Of a stretch of 64,000 nt of DNA, positions 50,717 through 59,417 are shown piece by piece. The position numbers were made by a program, and so were the translations under genes. The notes beneath the pieces are model-generated. The model was not told the DNA's origin, ran no database searches, and was given only the letters and a program-made list of their open reading frames with translations. The stretch's first letter is position 1; the number at the start of each line of letters is the position of its first letter. Source of the DNA: Streptomyces erythrochromogenes (GTDB lineage Bacteria > Actinomycetota > Actinomycetes > Streptomycetales > Streptomycetaceae); assembly GCF_036170895.1 (NCBI RefSeq), contig NZ_CP108036.1, positions 8,157,501 through 8,221,500 on the forward strand, written 5' to 3'.

Positions 50717-51945
50717 CGCTGCCGGAAGGCCCGGGGATCGTACGTGACGCGTGCGAGTGGGCTGTCGTGTCGCGGTTCGGGCGGCGTGTGGGCCTGGGCG
50801 CCGCCTCCGTCGGCGCACGCCGACGGGCCGACTGCCGGCCAGGCACAAGTGCAGGGCGATGACGGCCCCCGAACCCTGCGCCGGCCCTCCCGCCGAATCG
50901 GCTTCGTCGTGGGGTTCAGCCTTCGATTCCGGTGGAGGTGTGCGGTGCTCCGACGGGTTTGGACTCCGGGAGCCCCGCCGGCGCCGCCAGTCCTTCGTGC
51001 CACCGCGGCAACGGCCAGAGCCACCAGACCGAAGCGCCGCCCCCAGGCCGCGTGCCCCCGCAGGAGCGGGTCGGCGTCCAGGAACTGTGCCTCCTGATCG
51101 CCCACGGACCGAACCGGAGGGGCACCCGCCTCTTTCCGAGTGATGGCTGAGCGGCATGCCGACGGGACAGCGGCGCGACAACACTCCGGCAGCCGCACGC
51201 CGGTAGGACCCCGCACACTCCGCTGTGGAAGGGCCGGAAACGGCGAGACCGCACCCCTGCGCCTTGTCGCGCTGCTGCCGCTCCCTGTCCCGGTGGCGGA
51301 GCCCGGGCGGGACCGACCATGGTCGAGCACGTCACCAAGGCCCACCGCCGCGGCGTACGCCGCAGCCGGAGCGGGCACCGCGGCAGACTGGGTGGGCCCG
51401 GTGGTTCCTGGTCGATCTCTTGGGCCGCCCCGCAGTCGGCGTAGCTGTCGGCCTGATGATGGGAAGACTGCTCGGCGCCCTGTTCTTCCGGGCCCGCCCT
51501 GCGGTAATGACGCTCTCCGCACACCTGGAGCGATCCGTGGCCCTGGGCGCCACGTTCACGGCCCACGGAGTGGCGGGCAGCGACACCGGGCCGCGCGAAC
51601 GGGTCGTCGCGGCTCTGCTCGGGATCCGCTGCATCGGCCCCTGCTCCGCCTGGGGTACGCGCTCGGCCGCAGCAGCCACTTCGACGGGGGCGCCGCCACC
51701 TCCGTAATCCGCCGCCTCGACCTGCCCTTGTCAGCCCCGGCCCAGCAGCCAGCCCCGATCTCTTAGGGTGATGAAACGTAGCTATGCGTGTGCACCGGGA
51801 GTGGGCGCGGAATATTCGATTCCGAAACGGAGGCCGGGCGGACGTCGCAACGGTCTCACCAGTCGGCGAGCCGACTGAACGCGCGCGGGACGTTCCCACA
51901 TGACTCCACGCCGCGAGGCCGGCCCGCATCCACGGAAGGAAACGC
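50717..51945. other. gene-poor stretch of about 1.2 kb
   Basis: No reading frame here resembles a complete protein, and no RBS-start-stop unit stands out. Two short patches look weakly protein-like: FLDADPLLRGHAAWGRRFGLVALAVAAVARR on the minus strand near 51000, and RWFLVDLLGRPAVGVAVGLMMGRLLGALFF on the plus strand near 51400. I cannot assign them to families. GC bias is lower than in the flanking genes. The stretch may hold decayed genes. Confidence 0.5.
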
Positions 51946-52449
51946 ATGAGGAAGCACGCTTGGGCTGCACGGGGTATCGCAGTCGCGGGGGCCCTGCTCC
52001 TGGGGGCGCTTACGGCCCCGTCCGCGCTCGCAGACGACGACCCCACCCGCAAGGACACCCAGGCTCAGGCCGAGGATACGAAGCGGTGTTCGGTGTCGCG
52101 GGACGTGAGCTCCACCGTCGTCGACTACTCCGGAGCCGGCGGCCTGTTCGAAACCGTGTTCCGTGCCGCGACCGACCGGAAGGGGCACGCCTTCCTCAAC
52201 GACAGCCGCAACCCCGGCGTGTGGATCAACCTGGGGCTCCTGGCCGGCGCCCCGCAGTGCGTGGCGGGCACCGCCGTGTCGGTCACCGAGGAAGACCCCG
52301 GCCACCTCTACATCACCCTGCTGGCCAGCAACGGGGTGCTCCGCCAGGCCGTCTGCAGCACCGCGTCCGGGACCCCCTTCACGCCGGCGAACCTTCCGGC
52401 CGCGTGCGGCGCCGGCTTCGCCCCGCTGCCCGACACTCCCGTTCTCTGA
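51946..52449 (+). CDS. small secreted protein
   Basis: 167 residues from ATG 51946, preceded by GGAAGGAAACGC. A clear signal peptide (MRKHAWAARGIAVAGALLLGALTAPSALADDD) leads to a soluble mature part with four cysteines (RCSVSR, PQCVAG, AVCSTA, PAACGAGF) that probably form two disulfides. No known family. The end is followed by a strong terminator. Confidence 0.75.
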   Translation: MRKHAWAARGIAVAGALLLGALTAPSALADDDPTRKDTQAQAEDTKRCSVSRDVSSTVVDYSGAGGLFETVFRAATDRKGHAFLNDSRNPGVWINLGLLAGAPQCVAGTAVSVTEEDPGHLYITLLASNGVLRQAVCSTASGTPFTPANLPAACGAGFAPLPDTPVL

Positions 52450-52459
52450 CAGCCCCGCC

Positions 52460-52492
52460 CCGCGGCCGGTCGCAGCAGTCGACCGGCCGCGG
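52460..52492 (+). terminator. hairpin terminator after the secreted-protein gene
   Basis: CCGCGGCCGGTCG (52460-52472) pairs perfectly with CGACCGGCCGCGG (52480-52492) around a 7-nt loop, 10 bp after the stop. Confidence 0.8.
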
Positions 52493-52786
52493 CGCCAGCG
52501 CCCCGAACATGGGTTCATCGGTGAGCAGGACACCGCGAACGCCCGCGCTGCCTCCGCCCGCGAGCGCACGGCCGGGCCGGACGCCGCAGTTGCGGAAGCC
52601 CCGTTGACGCTGCACCTGCCGGTGAACGCCCGGTGTGGCGACGCCGTGGGGTCGACCTGGCAGCGGGCGGTTCGCGGCCACCCGGGTGACCTCCGCCCGG
52701 TCCACGGCGCTGTGCCGCTGCCCACACGCACCCCGGCGCGAAAATGCACGGGCCGGTTCCCCGTTCTTCGTGGCTGGAGTCTTTCC

Positions 52787-53062
52787 GTGCTCGAACGCAA
52801 GCAGCTCAAGGGCCGTACCCAGGTCACCTTCATCCTCCCCGACAACGCCCCGGAGGGGCCCGTCAGCGTTGTGGGGGACTTCAACCACTGGAATCCCGCC
52901 GCCCACCCCCTGGAGCCCCGCGGCGACGGCACCCGCGCCGCGACCGTCGCGCTGCCCGCCCACAGCGCCCACTCGTTCCGCTACCTCGCGGCCGGCGACT
53001 ACTGGTTCGACGACGACCACGCCGACAGCCACGACGGTGTGAACGGCCGCATCCACACCTGA
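52787..53062 (+). CDS. isoamylase-early-set/CBM48-like small protein
   Basis: 91 residues from GTG 52787 (CTGGAG 8 bp upstream). The sequence VTFILPDNAPEGPVSVVGDFNHWNPAAHPLEPRGDGTRAATVALPAHSAHSFRYLAAGDYWFDDDHADSHDGVNGRIHT is the Ig-like early-set fold of glycogen-branching and isoamylase enzymes, here without a catalytic domain. Such small proteins are often annotated as glycogen-binding. The role is likely to be glycogen or alpha-glucan binding. Confidence 0.8.
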   Translation: MLERKQLKGRTQVTFILPDNAPEGPVSVVGDFNHWNPAAHPLEPRGDGTRAATVALPAHSAHSFRYLAAGDYWFDDDHADSHDGVNGRIHT

Positions 53063-53108
53063 CCGCCCCGACGTGGCGGTGCAACCCGGGGCTGTTCGGC
53101 GAGCGCTG

Positions 53109-53246
53109 TCAGACCTGGCCCCGCCACTGTCCGGTGGCGGGGCCGCGGTCTTCGACGACGTGCTTGAAGCGCTTCAGGTCACCCTTGACCTGCCGGTCGA
53201 CGGCGCCGAGCTGGTCGCCGATGTTCTCCGCGCTTCCCGATCGTTC
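53109..53246 (-). pseudogene. C-terminal remnant of an SRPBCC-type protein
   Basis: Minus-strand frame ERSGSAENIGDQLGAVDRQVKGDLKRFKHVVEDRGPATGQWRG, ending at a TGA, matches the last helix and tail of SRPBCC/polyketide-cyclase-like proteins ('DLERFKEFIE.RG..TGGWRG'). No upstream part is found: the preceding sequence is the end of the HTH gene. Short relic. Confidence 0.45.
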
Positions 53247-53643
53247 ACGGACCGAACTGTAGGGGTCCTCCACCCGTGAAAGCCGTAGCGGCCGGCCCCA
53301 CCGTCGGCTGGGCCGGGGGCGGGGCATCGGCGAAGAGGGCGAGCAAGCCCGCGATGTCGCGCCCCTCTTCCGCAGGATGCCGGAACTTCGCGCCGGGAGT
53401 GATCCCGTAGTGATTGCGCCGTCCCTCGCGTACCCGGGTGAGGTACCCCTCCTGCTCCAGGTCGGCGACGATCGCCTGGACCGTGCGCTCGGTCAGCACA
53501 CAGGTCGCGGCGACGTCGCGGAGGCGGGTGCCGGGATCCTTGGCGAGGGCGAGGAGGACACGAGCGTGGCTGGTCAGGAACGTCCACGAGGTTCCGGGAG
53601 GTGCAAGCGCTCCCGTACATCCAGAATGCCCCGTGATTTCGAT
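53245..53643 (-). CDS. winged-helix (MarR-like) regulator with no canonical start codon
   Basis: About 132 residues in frame. The winged helix is good: LTSHARVLLALAKDPGTRLRDVAATCVLTERTVQAIVADLEQEGYLTRVREGRRNHYGI, then PGAKFRHPAEEGRDIAGLLALFAD. It resembles a widespread Streptomyces regulator of about 120-130 residues that begins 'MEITGHSGC'. Here the first codon is ATC (53641-53643), directly after a stop, with AGCAGGA at proper spacing. The next ATG/GTG is deep in the recognition helix. Either ATC is used, or the start was lost. It is divergent from the first STAS gene. Confidence 0.55.
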   Translation of the reverse strand: MEITGHSGCTGALAPPGTSWTFLTSHARVLLALAKDPGTRLRDVAATCVLTERTVQAIVADLEQEGYLTRVREGRRNHYGITPGAKFRHPAEEGRDIAGLLALFADAPPPAQPTVGPAATAFTGGGPLQFGP

Positions 53644-53740
53644 TTACGTCCTGCTTTTCGCGTATTTCTTGACGTGTGTCCACTGAATGCCGACGATGCT
53701 GGTGGAAGGTGAAGAAGCCCCGTGGCCAGGGGAGGCAGCC
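53644..53740 (+). promoter_or_regulatory. conserved leader of STAS gene copy 1
   Basis: This stretch is nearly the same as 63513-63614. Shared blocks include TACGTCC, TTTTCGC, TTGACG, GAATG-CGACGATGCTG, TGGAAG and GGGGAGGCAG directly before the STAS ATG. Conservation outside coding sequence implies a shared promoter or leader RNA. TTGACG (53669-53674) could be a -35 element. Confidence 0.6.
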
Positions 53741-54013
53741 ATGGCCGCGATCATGTACCAAGACCGCTCCGACACCCTCGAAGCCGTAGCCCTGGAAGTC
53801 GACGTCACCCCCGGACCGCAGCCCGGGACCGTCACCGTCCGCGAGAGCGGCGAGATCGACTTCGACAACGCCGCCACCCTCCGCACGGCCCTCCTGGCCG
53901 CCCTCGTCTCCGACCGCGGCACCCTCCTCGTCGACATGAGCCGGGTCACCTTCTCGCCGGCCGCCGCCTGCGCGTCACCGCTGCTCACCGCCACCCGGGT
54001 TCTGCTCACCTGA
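53741..54013 (+). CDS. STAS-domain anti-anti-sigma-like protein, internally truncated
   Basis: 90 residues; GGGGAGG lies 5 bp before ATG 53741. The first 60 residues match the paralog at 63615 (VTPGPQPGTVTVRESGEIDFDNAATLRTALLAALVSDRGTLLVDMSRVTF). The segment expected to hold the phospho-acceptor and following helix is replaced by SPAAACASPLLTATRVLLT, whose end matches the end of the paralog. That points to an internal deletion of about 27 codons in frame. The fold may be incomplete. It is followed by an ANTAR-like gene. Confidence 0.75.
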   Translation: MAAIMYQDRSDTLEAVALEVDVTPGPQPGTVTVRESGEIDFDNAATLRTALLAALVSDRGTLLVDMSRVTFSPAAACASPLLTATRVLLT

Positions 54014-54043
54014 TCCCGTCCGCCCCGAAGGCAGGTGCTCTCC

Positions 54044-54553
54044 ATGACCGCGCCCGCCCCTCTCCCCGGTGGCCCCCGAGCCGCACGGCCCGCCCCAGGC
54101 ACGCCGGCACGACCGGAGGAGGCGGTCGCGTGGGCGGTGGGCACCCTGATGGCGATGACCCCGGCCCCGGCCCGCGAGGCGGAGCGGATCCTGTCTGCCG
54201 CAGCCGCACGAACCGGCCTGCCCGAGACGATGCTGGCCCAGGGGATGCTCGCCGACTCCCGAGGTCTGCCCGCCCCGGCCCGCGCCGAGCGGGCGCTGCG
54301 CCAAGCCGTCCAGGCCTCCCGCACCGTGGACACCCCGCCTGCGACGTCCGCTCCACGGCTGCTGCCGCACGAGGCTGACGTCGAGCGGGCCCTCGGCAGG
54401 TTCTTCGACGCCCGCCTCCGCCTGGCGGCCGCGCCCGCCGACGAGACCGCACGGCGCGCCTTCGAAGACTGCATGTTCACCCTGTGCGTCCTCATGGCCG
54501 AGCCCTGCGCCTACGCCGCGGTGCGCGAGGCGGTCCAGTACACAGAGGGCTGA
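54044..54553 (+). CDS. ANTAR-like RNA-binding regulator
   Basis: 169 residues from ATG 54044, with GAAGGCAGGTG upstream. The segment EEAVAWAVGTLMAMTPAPAREAERILSAAAARTGLPETMLAQGMLA has the spacing of an ANTAR helical domain (A...A.G.LM.......A...L...A...). ANTAR proteins bind RNA hairpins and antiterminate transcription. The second half has more helices with DVERALGRFFDARLRLAAAPADETARRAFEDCM. It follows the STAS gene by 30 bp; a similar start follows the second STAS gene at the window end. Confidence 0.6.
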   Translation: MTAPAPLPGGPRAARPAPGTPARPEEAVAWAVGTLMAMTPAPAREAERILSAAAARTGLPETMLAQGMLADSRGLPAPARAERALRQAVQASRTVDTPPATSAPRLLPHEADVERALGRFFDARLRLAAAPADETARRAFEDCMFTLCVLMAEPCAYAAVREAVQYTEG

Positions 54554-54922
54554 ACCTCAGGGTTTCTGCACCCAGGGGCTGTACGAGCTTTGCCTGCGGC
54601 AGTGGAAGCTGCCCCGACGGACCTGGTCTCCCCGGACCTGTGGGACGCCTACACCACCGCGAAGGTTCGAGAGCAACGACAAGCGGCGCGGCCGGCCGGA
54701 GGAGTATGAGGCCCCGATCCGCCGCACCCGATCCGCCCAGGTCGTCGTCGAGGTGTCCGGCCGCTCGGCCCTCCTGCCCCACCTCGGACCGCCCTCCCCA
54801 CCCACACCGGCCGCCCTCCCGCCCCGTGATCCTGGCGTGCACGTGATGTCGGCTCCGGACGTATCCTGAGGTTGCGCTGCTCGTGCGTGCCGCGCTCGCC
54901 GCGCGAGAGGACGTCCGTCGTC
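54554..54922. other. intergenic stretch, no gene seen
   Basis: About 370 bp between the ANTAR-like gene and the AraC gene. Short frames such as VEAAPTDLVSPDLWDAYTTAKVREQRQAARPAGG exist but no start, length or family match supports a gene. No strong hairpin was found. Confidence 0.5.
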
Positions 54923-55906
54923 ATGCCACATCAACCGCACGCGGGACCGTCGGGTGGACAGAGCTTTCGGACCACCGAAGTGGACGTCGCCCGCGACTGG
55001 TTGAAGGCTGCCTACGGGACGAGCCTGCGCATGAGAACGCCGGCACCCCACAGCGCGTTCCGGTATTCCCGTGCCACCGCGGGACCGCTGTCGCTCAGTA
55101 CCCTGGCACTGCCGACGGAATACTCCTATGCCACCGACCCGCTGGGTGCCGTGGCCATCACGCACGTCGTCGGCGGCCGCATGATCCGGGAGTGCAAGGG
55201 CGACGTCGCCGAGGCAGGACCGGGTGACGTCCTGGCGATCTCGCAGCCCCAACTCCCTTATGGGGGAAGGGTGTTCGCCGCCGAGCTGCGGGCCGTGACG
55301 GTGCCGCTCGCGCTGGTGCAGGAGGTCGCGGGCCACCCGGAAGGGCAGAAGGCCCGCCCCCTGCGTTTCACCCGCTTCACTCCTGTCTCCCCGGCCATGG
55401 CCGATCAGTGGAAGAAGACCGTCGACTACGTCGAGCAGAGCGTCCTGGCCCTTGCCCGGATGCCCGGCAGCGCGCCGCTGGTGGTCGACGCGGCCGCGCG
55501 CCTGCTCGCCGCGACGGTCCTGGCGGCCTTCGACACCGACGCCCGCCCCGAGCCCGTTCTCGCGGACACCCGCGATGCGACGTCGGAGACCGCCCGCAGG
55601 GCTGTCGCGTTCATCGAGTCGCAGCCCGCGGCCGAAATCGGCCTGGCGGACATGGCCGCCGCCGCCGGCGTCACCCCTCGGGCCGTGCAGTACGCGTTCC
55701 GACGCCACCTCGGCACGACGCCCACGGCCTACCTGCGCCGCGTACGCCTTGCAGAGGCGCACGACGAGCTGGTTGCCGCCGATCCGGCACGGGACACCGT
55801 CACGGCCATCGCCTCCCGGTGGGGCTTCCACCACCAGGGGCGTTTCGCCGCCGCCTACCGTGAGGCCTACGGAGTGCCTCCGCTGCGCACGCTCGCCGGG
55901 TCCTGA
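54923..55906 (+). CDS. AraC-type regulator with AraC_binding_2-like sensor domain
   Basis: 327 residues. The N-terminal domain of about 180 residues (SFRTTEVDVARDWLKAAYGTSLRMRTPAPHSAFRYSRATAGPLSLSTLALP) is of the AraC_binding_2 type. The C-terminal region has two AraC helix-turn-helices: EIGLADMAAAAGVTPRAVQYAFRRHLGTTPTAYLRRVRLAEAHDELVAADPARDTVTAIASRWGFHHQGRFAAAYREAYG. ATG 54923 fits length. Targets are not evident; the stress-type genes around it are candidates. Confidence 0.88.
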   Translation: MPHQPHAGPSGGQSFRTTEVDVARDWLKAAYGTSLRMRTPAPHSAFRYSRATAGPLSLSTLALPTEYSYATDPLGAVAITHVVGGRMIRECKGDVAEAGPGDVLAISQPQLPYGGRVFAAELRAVTVPLALVQEVAGHPEGQKARPLRFTRFTPVSPAMADQWKKTVDYVEQSVLALARMPGSAPLVVDAAARLLAATVLAAFDTDARPEPVLADTRDATSETARRAVAFIESQPAAEIGLADMAAAAGVTPRAVQYAFRRHLGTTPTAYLRRVRLAEAHDELVAADPARDTVTAIASRWGFHHQGRFAAAYREAYGVPPLRTLAGS

Positions 55907-55958
55907 GCGGCCAGGCGGACGCGCGTCGCTGTGGGCGTCGGACCAGTCCTCCTGGTGT

Positions 55959-57356
55959 TCACTCCAAGGGGGGCGGCCGTTCCTTGGTGGGCTCCTCGTC
56001 GACGACGGAGGAGGCACCCTCTTCCGCCTCTGCGGGAGGCGCCGGGGCCGTGGACCCCGCCGGCGCCCCCGGAGGCGCGGGCCCCGGTTCTGGATTCGGC
56101 GTCGCGCCCGGCTCGGCTTCCGGTTCCGCCGCCGGCCCCTCGTCCTCGTCCGCGTGGGACCGGAGGTGCACGATCACCGTGTTCGCCACGGCCACGAGCG
56201 GGACCGCGACGACTGCGCCGCCGATACCGGCGACAAGTCCGCCGGTGGCGACGGACAGGGCCACGGCCAGCGGATGGATCCGGACGGCCCGCCCGAGTAT
56301 GAACGGTTGCAGGATGTGCCCTTCGATCTGTTGGACGAGGAGCACCACCAGCAGGGTCATCAAGGCGGTGAAGACGCCCTGGGTGACCAGCGCGACGATC
56401 ACCGCGAGCGCGCCGGAGGCGATGGCGCCGATCAGCGGCACGAACGAGGCCAGGAAGATCACCACGGCTATGGGTACGGCGAGGGGGACGCCGAGGAAGT
56501 AGATCCCGACGCCGATGAACACCGCGTCGATCAGGGCGACTATCAGAGTCCCGCGGATGTAGGCGGTGAGGGTCCGCCAGGCCGGCGGACCCGCTCCGGC
56601 GACTCGGGGCTGCACGGCGGCCGGCAGCAGCTTCAGCGTCCACTCCCAGACCTTTCTGCCGTCGTACAGCAGGAAGAGCGTGATGAACATCGCCAGGAGC
56701 ATGCCGGTGATGACCTCGATCAGGACGGTCACTCCCTGGAGACCGGTCGAGGTGATGTCGCTGGTGCTGGTGCCGATGGCATCGCTCAGGCGCTCGGTGA
56801 CGTCGTTGATCTGCTGTTCGGTCACGTGGAACGGGCTGTAGAGGAGCCACCGTTTCAGTTCCGCGATGCCTTCCTGGAGCCGTTCGGACAGGCTGTCCAG
56901 ATTGTCGAGCACCTGCCATACGACGAACCAGCCGATCAGCCCGAGCGCGACGAAGCCGCAGAGTGCCGTGACGACGGTGGAGAGACCCTGAGGGAGTCCC
57001 CGGCGGTGCAGCCGGGCGACCGTCGGCTGGAGCAGGGCGGTGATCAGCAGCGCGGCGACGAAGGCGAGCGCGACCAGCCGAACGGAGCCGATCACCCGCA
57101 TCACGACCCACACGGCGGCGGCGAGAACCAGGAACCGCCAGGCGACCTCGGCCGCGACCCGCATGCCCCAGGGCACCGCACGGGCCGGGTCCGGCGCGCG
57201 CTCCCGTGCCGAGGCCGGTCGCAAGCGCACCGCCCGCTCCCGCTTCTGCTCGGCGGCCTCCTCGGCGTCGTGGCGGGCCAGCGCCCGCGCACGCCGCTCA
57301 CCGACCGCGGTCGCGGCGCCCTTCGCGCGGCCCAGCAGGTCACGGAGCCTGGACAT
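55959..57356 (-). CDS. AI-2E family transporter
   Basis: 465 residues. The central membrane core has the family pattern (VALAFVAALLITALLQPTVARLHRRGLPQGLSTVVTAL, then FLASFVPLIGAIASGALAVIVALVTQG and QIEGHILQPFILGRAVRIHPLAVALSVATGGLVAGIGGAVVAVPL), with about eight helices. Charged N- and Pro/Glu-rich C-tails flank it. The family includes TqsA and Na+/H+ antiporter-like permeases; the substrate is open. ATG 57356 has a GGAGG-type site upstream. Confidence 0.85.
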   Translation of the reverse strand: MSRLRDLLGRAKGAATAVGERRARALARHDAEEAAEQKRERAVRLRPASARERAPDPARAVPWGMRVAAEVAWRFLVLAAAVWVVMRVIGSVRLVALAFVAALLITALLQPTVARLHRRGLPQGLSTVVTALCGFVALGLIGWFVVWQVLDNLDSLSERLQEGIAELKRWLLYSPFHVTEQQINDVTERLSDAIGTSTSDITSTGLQGVTVLIEVITGMLLAMFITLFLLYDGRKVWEWTLKLLPAAVQPRVAGAGPPAWRTLTAYIRGTLIVALIDAVFIGVGIYFLGVPLAVPIAVVIFLASFVPLIGAIASGALAVIVALVTQGVFTALMTLLVVLLVQQIEGHILQPFILGRAVRIHPLAVALSVATGGLVAGIGGAVVAVPLVAVANTVIVHLRSHADEDEGPAAEPEAEPGATPNPEPGPAPPGAPAGSTAPAPPAEAEEGASSVVDEEPTKERPPPLE

Positions 57357-57605
57357 CCTCGGACCTCCCTCCGCCCCGTTGCAGCGTCTGCCCCGTTCCG
57401 AGGTGATCAGACGATCGGACCGGCGGAGGTGCGGGCCGCTCCGGGAGAGGGACCGGGAACCGCCGGACACGGATCCGCGCCCGCGGCGGCAGCCCGAACC
57501 GGTCAGCCCCGCCGCCGCAACGGGCCTCCGCTGCGCTTACACCGGGCGCCCGGGGTAGGCGCCTGGGAGCCGGAGCGTGAAACCACCCCGAGGGCTGGAG
57601 GCGTG

Positions 57606-58796
57606 ATGAAGGCAGTGACGTGGCAGGGGCGGCGTGACGTGCGGGTTGAAACCGTCCCCGATCCGGGCATCATCGATCCCACTGATGCGATCATCAAGGT
57701 GACGACCACCGGGCTGTGCGGCTCCGATCTGCACCTCTACGAGGTGCTGGGTCCGTTCCTGGACGCGGGCGACATCCTCGGCCACGAGCCGATGGGAGTG
57801 GTCGCCGAAGTCGGCCCCGACGTCAAGCACCTCACCGTGGGTGACCGGGTCGTGGTCCCGTTCAACGTCTCGTGCGGGACCTGCTTCATGTGCGAGCGGG
57901 GGCTGCACTCGCAGTGCGAGACCACCCAGGTCCGCGAGCACGGAACCGGCGCGAGTCTCTTCGGCTACACCAAGCTCTACGGCCAGGTCCCTGGAGGGCA
58001 GGCCGAGTACCTGCGCGTCCCCTTCGCCGACACCCTCCCGATCCGTGTTCCCGACGGGCCACCAGATGAACGGTTCGTGTACCTGTCGGACGTCCTGCCG
58101 ACCGCCTGGCAGGGCGTCGTCTACGCCGACATCCCACCTGGTGGGAGCGTGGCCGTCCTCGGGCTCGGGCCCATCGGCGACATGTGCACCCGCATCGCCG
58201 CCCATCGCGGGGCCGGCAAGGTGATCGGCATCGACCTGGTGCCCGAACGGCTCGCCCGTGTCGCCGGACACGGCGTACAGGTCTACGACCTGTCCCGGTA
58301 CGGAGATCAGCTCGTGGACGCGGTCCGCAGTGCGACCGGCGGCCGCGGTCCGGACGCCGTGATCGACGCCGTCGGCATGGAGGCCCACGGCAGTCTCGGC
58401 GCCAAGGCCGCACAGACCGCGACCGGCCTGCTCCCGGACGCCCTGGCCTCCGCACTGATGAAGAAGGCCGGCGTGGACCGTCTGGGCGCCCTGAAACTGG
58501 CCATCGAGCTCGTACGCCGCGGCGGCACGATCTCCCTTTCCGGGGTCTATGGCGGAGCCGTCGACCCGCTCCCGCTGTTCACGATGTTCGACAAGCAGAT
58601 CCAGCTGCGCATGGGACAGGCGAACGTCCACCGGTGGGTCGACGCCCTTCTGCCCCTGCTGACCGACGGAGACCCTCTCGGAGCCGAGGGCTTCGCCACC
58701 CATCACCTGCCCCTGGACGATGCCCCACAGGCGTACGCGGACTTCCAGCAGAAGCGGGACCACATGGTGAAGGTTCTCTTCCAGCCGCAGGCATGA
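57606..58796 (+). CDS. zinc-dependent alcohol dehydrogenase
   Basis: 396 residues of medium-chain dehydrogenase. Catalytic zinc ligands C38 (GLCGSDLH), H60 and E61 (GHEP) and the structural zinc site C90-x2-C93-x2-C96-x7-C104 are present. The Rossmann motif GLGPIGDMC and ELVRRGGTISLSGVYGG follow. The length and the inserted segment (GMEAHGSLGAKAAQTATGLLPDALA) match the formaldehyde- or glutathione-independent dehydrogenase-like branch. The substrate is an alcohol or aldehyde of unknown nature. It probably acts in the same stress set as the neighbouring SDR and flavodoxin-like genes. Confidence 0.88.
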   Translation: MKAVTWQGRRDVRVETVPDPGIIDPTDAIIKVTTTGLCGSDLHLYEVLGPFLDAGDILGHEPMGVVAEVGPDVKHLTVGDRVVVPFNVSCGTCFMCERGLHSQCETTQVREHGTGASLFGYTKLYGQVPGGQAEYLRVPFADTLPIRVPDGPPDERFVYLSDVLPTAWQGVVYADIPPGGSVAVLGLGPIGDMCTRIAAHRGAGKVIGIDLVPERLARVAGHGVQVYDLSRYGDQLVDAVRSATGGRGPDAVIDAVGMEAHGSLGAKAAQTATGLLPDALASALMKKAGVDRLGALKLAIELVRRGGTISLSGVYGGAVDPLPLFTMFDKQIQLRMGQANVHRWVDALLPLLTDGDPLGAEGFATHHLPLDDAPQAYADFQQKRDHMVKVLFQPQA

Positions 58797-58895
58797 AGCC
58801 ATGAGGGGTGCGACGGCACGTAGCGGGTAGGTGCCAGGCGTCCCAGCCGACCTGTCGGCAGGCCGGCCGCAGCCTTCAAGCAGAGGGAGGCAGAC

Positions 58896-59120
58896 ATGTC
58901 CGCACGTGTTCCAGACCCAGACCCGCACAATGCGTCCCGGCCCTATGGCGGTGTGCCTCCGGGCGAAACCCCGCCCGGCGAGTCGAGCACCGGCTCCGGC
59001 GCCGGCCCGTACCGTCCCCTCACCCGCGGCTGGGGCAAAGGCCCCCTTGTGTTGATCTGCCTGGTGGCCCTGGCCTGCGCCCTCTTCTTCCTCGCGTACG
59101 CCGTCATGCTGAACATGTGA
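58896..59120 (+). CDS. DUF6480 small membrane protein
   Basis: 74 residues with AGGGAGGCAGAC before the ATG. A soluble Pro/Gly-rich N-terminus (PDPDPHNASRPYGGVPPGETPPGESSTGSGAGPYRPLTRGWGK) leads to one membrane helix (PLVLICLVALACALFFLAYAVML). This is the DUF6480 pattern: GGVPPGETPP...ST with a terminal helix. Function unknown. It follows the dehydrogenase gene. Confidence 0.8.
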   Translation: MSARVPDPDPHNASRPYGGVPPGETPPGESSTGSGAGPYRPLTRGWGKGPLVLICLVALACALFFLAYAVMLNM

Positions 59121-59189
59121 GCGACGTTGACGGGGCCCACACCAGCCACGGACCGGTGAGGGCCGGAACGGCTACCTTCGTCCTGGTCG

Positions 59190-59417
59190 AGTGAGCCGTC
59201 ATCGAGGATGTCGATCGGGCTGCCGCCGTCCGACCGGTCGGAGTGCAGGTGGCAGCCCCCGCTGCTCGCTCCTGCGAGGTCCCAGTCGGCGCCGGCACCC
59301 GGGTCGGTTCCACACGGCGGCGTCGGCCGCCGTGTGGAAAGCCCCTACCCGGTACGGCGACGCGCCCCGCCATTCGAGGAGGAAGGCGATCCGGCGCAGA
59401 GCTTCGTCCGGGGTCAC
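59190..59417 (-). pseudogene. remnant of a PHP-domain/PolX-like gene
   Basis: A GTG at 59417 overlaps the SDR stop by 4 bp and opens MTPDEALRRIAFLLEWRGASPYRVGAFHTAADAAVWN, the first helices of the PolX-like N-terminal domain. About 40 codons on, in another frame, is DWDLAGASSGGCHLHSDRSDGGSPIDILDDGSLD, the first metal-binding motif of a PHP domain (HLHSDxSDG). The intervening helix-hairpin-helix part and everything after are missing. It was originally the downstream partner of the SDR gene. Confidence 0.7.
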
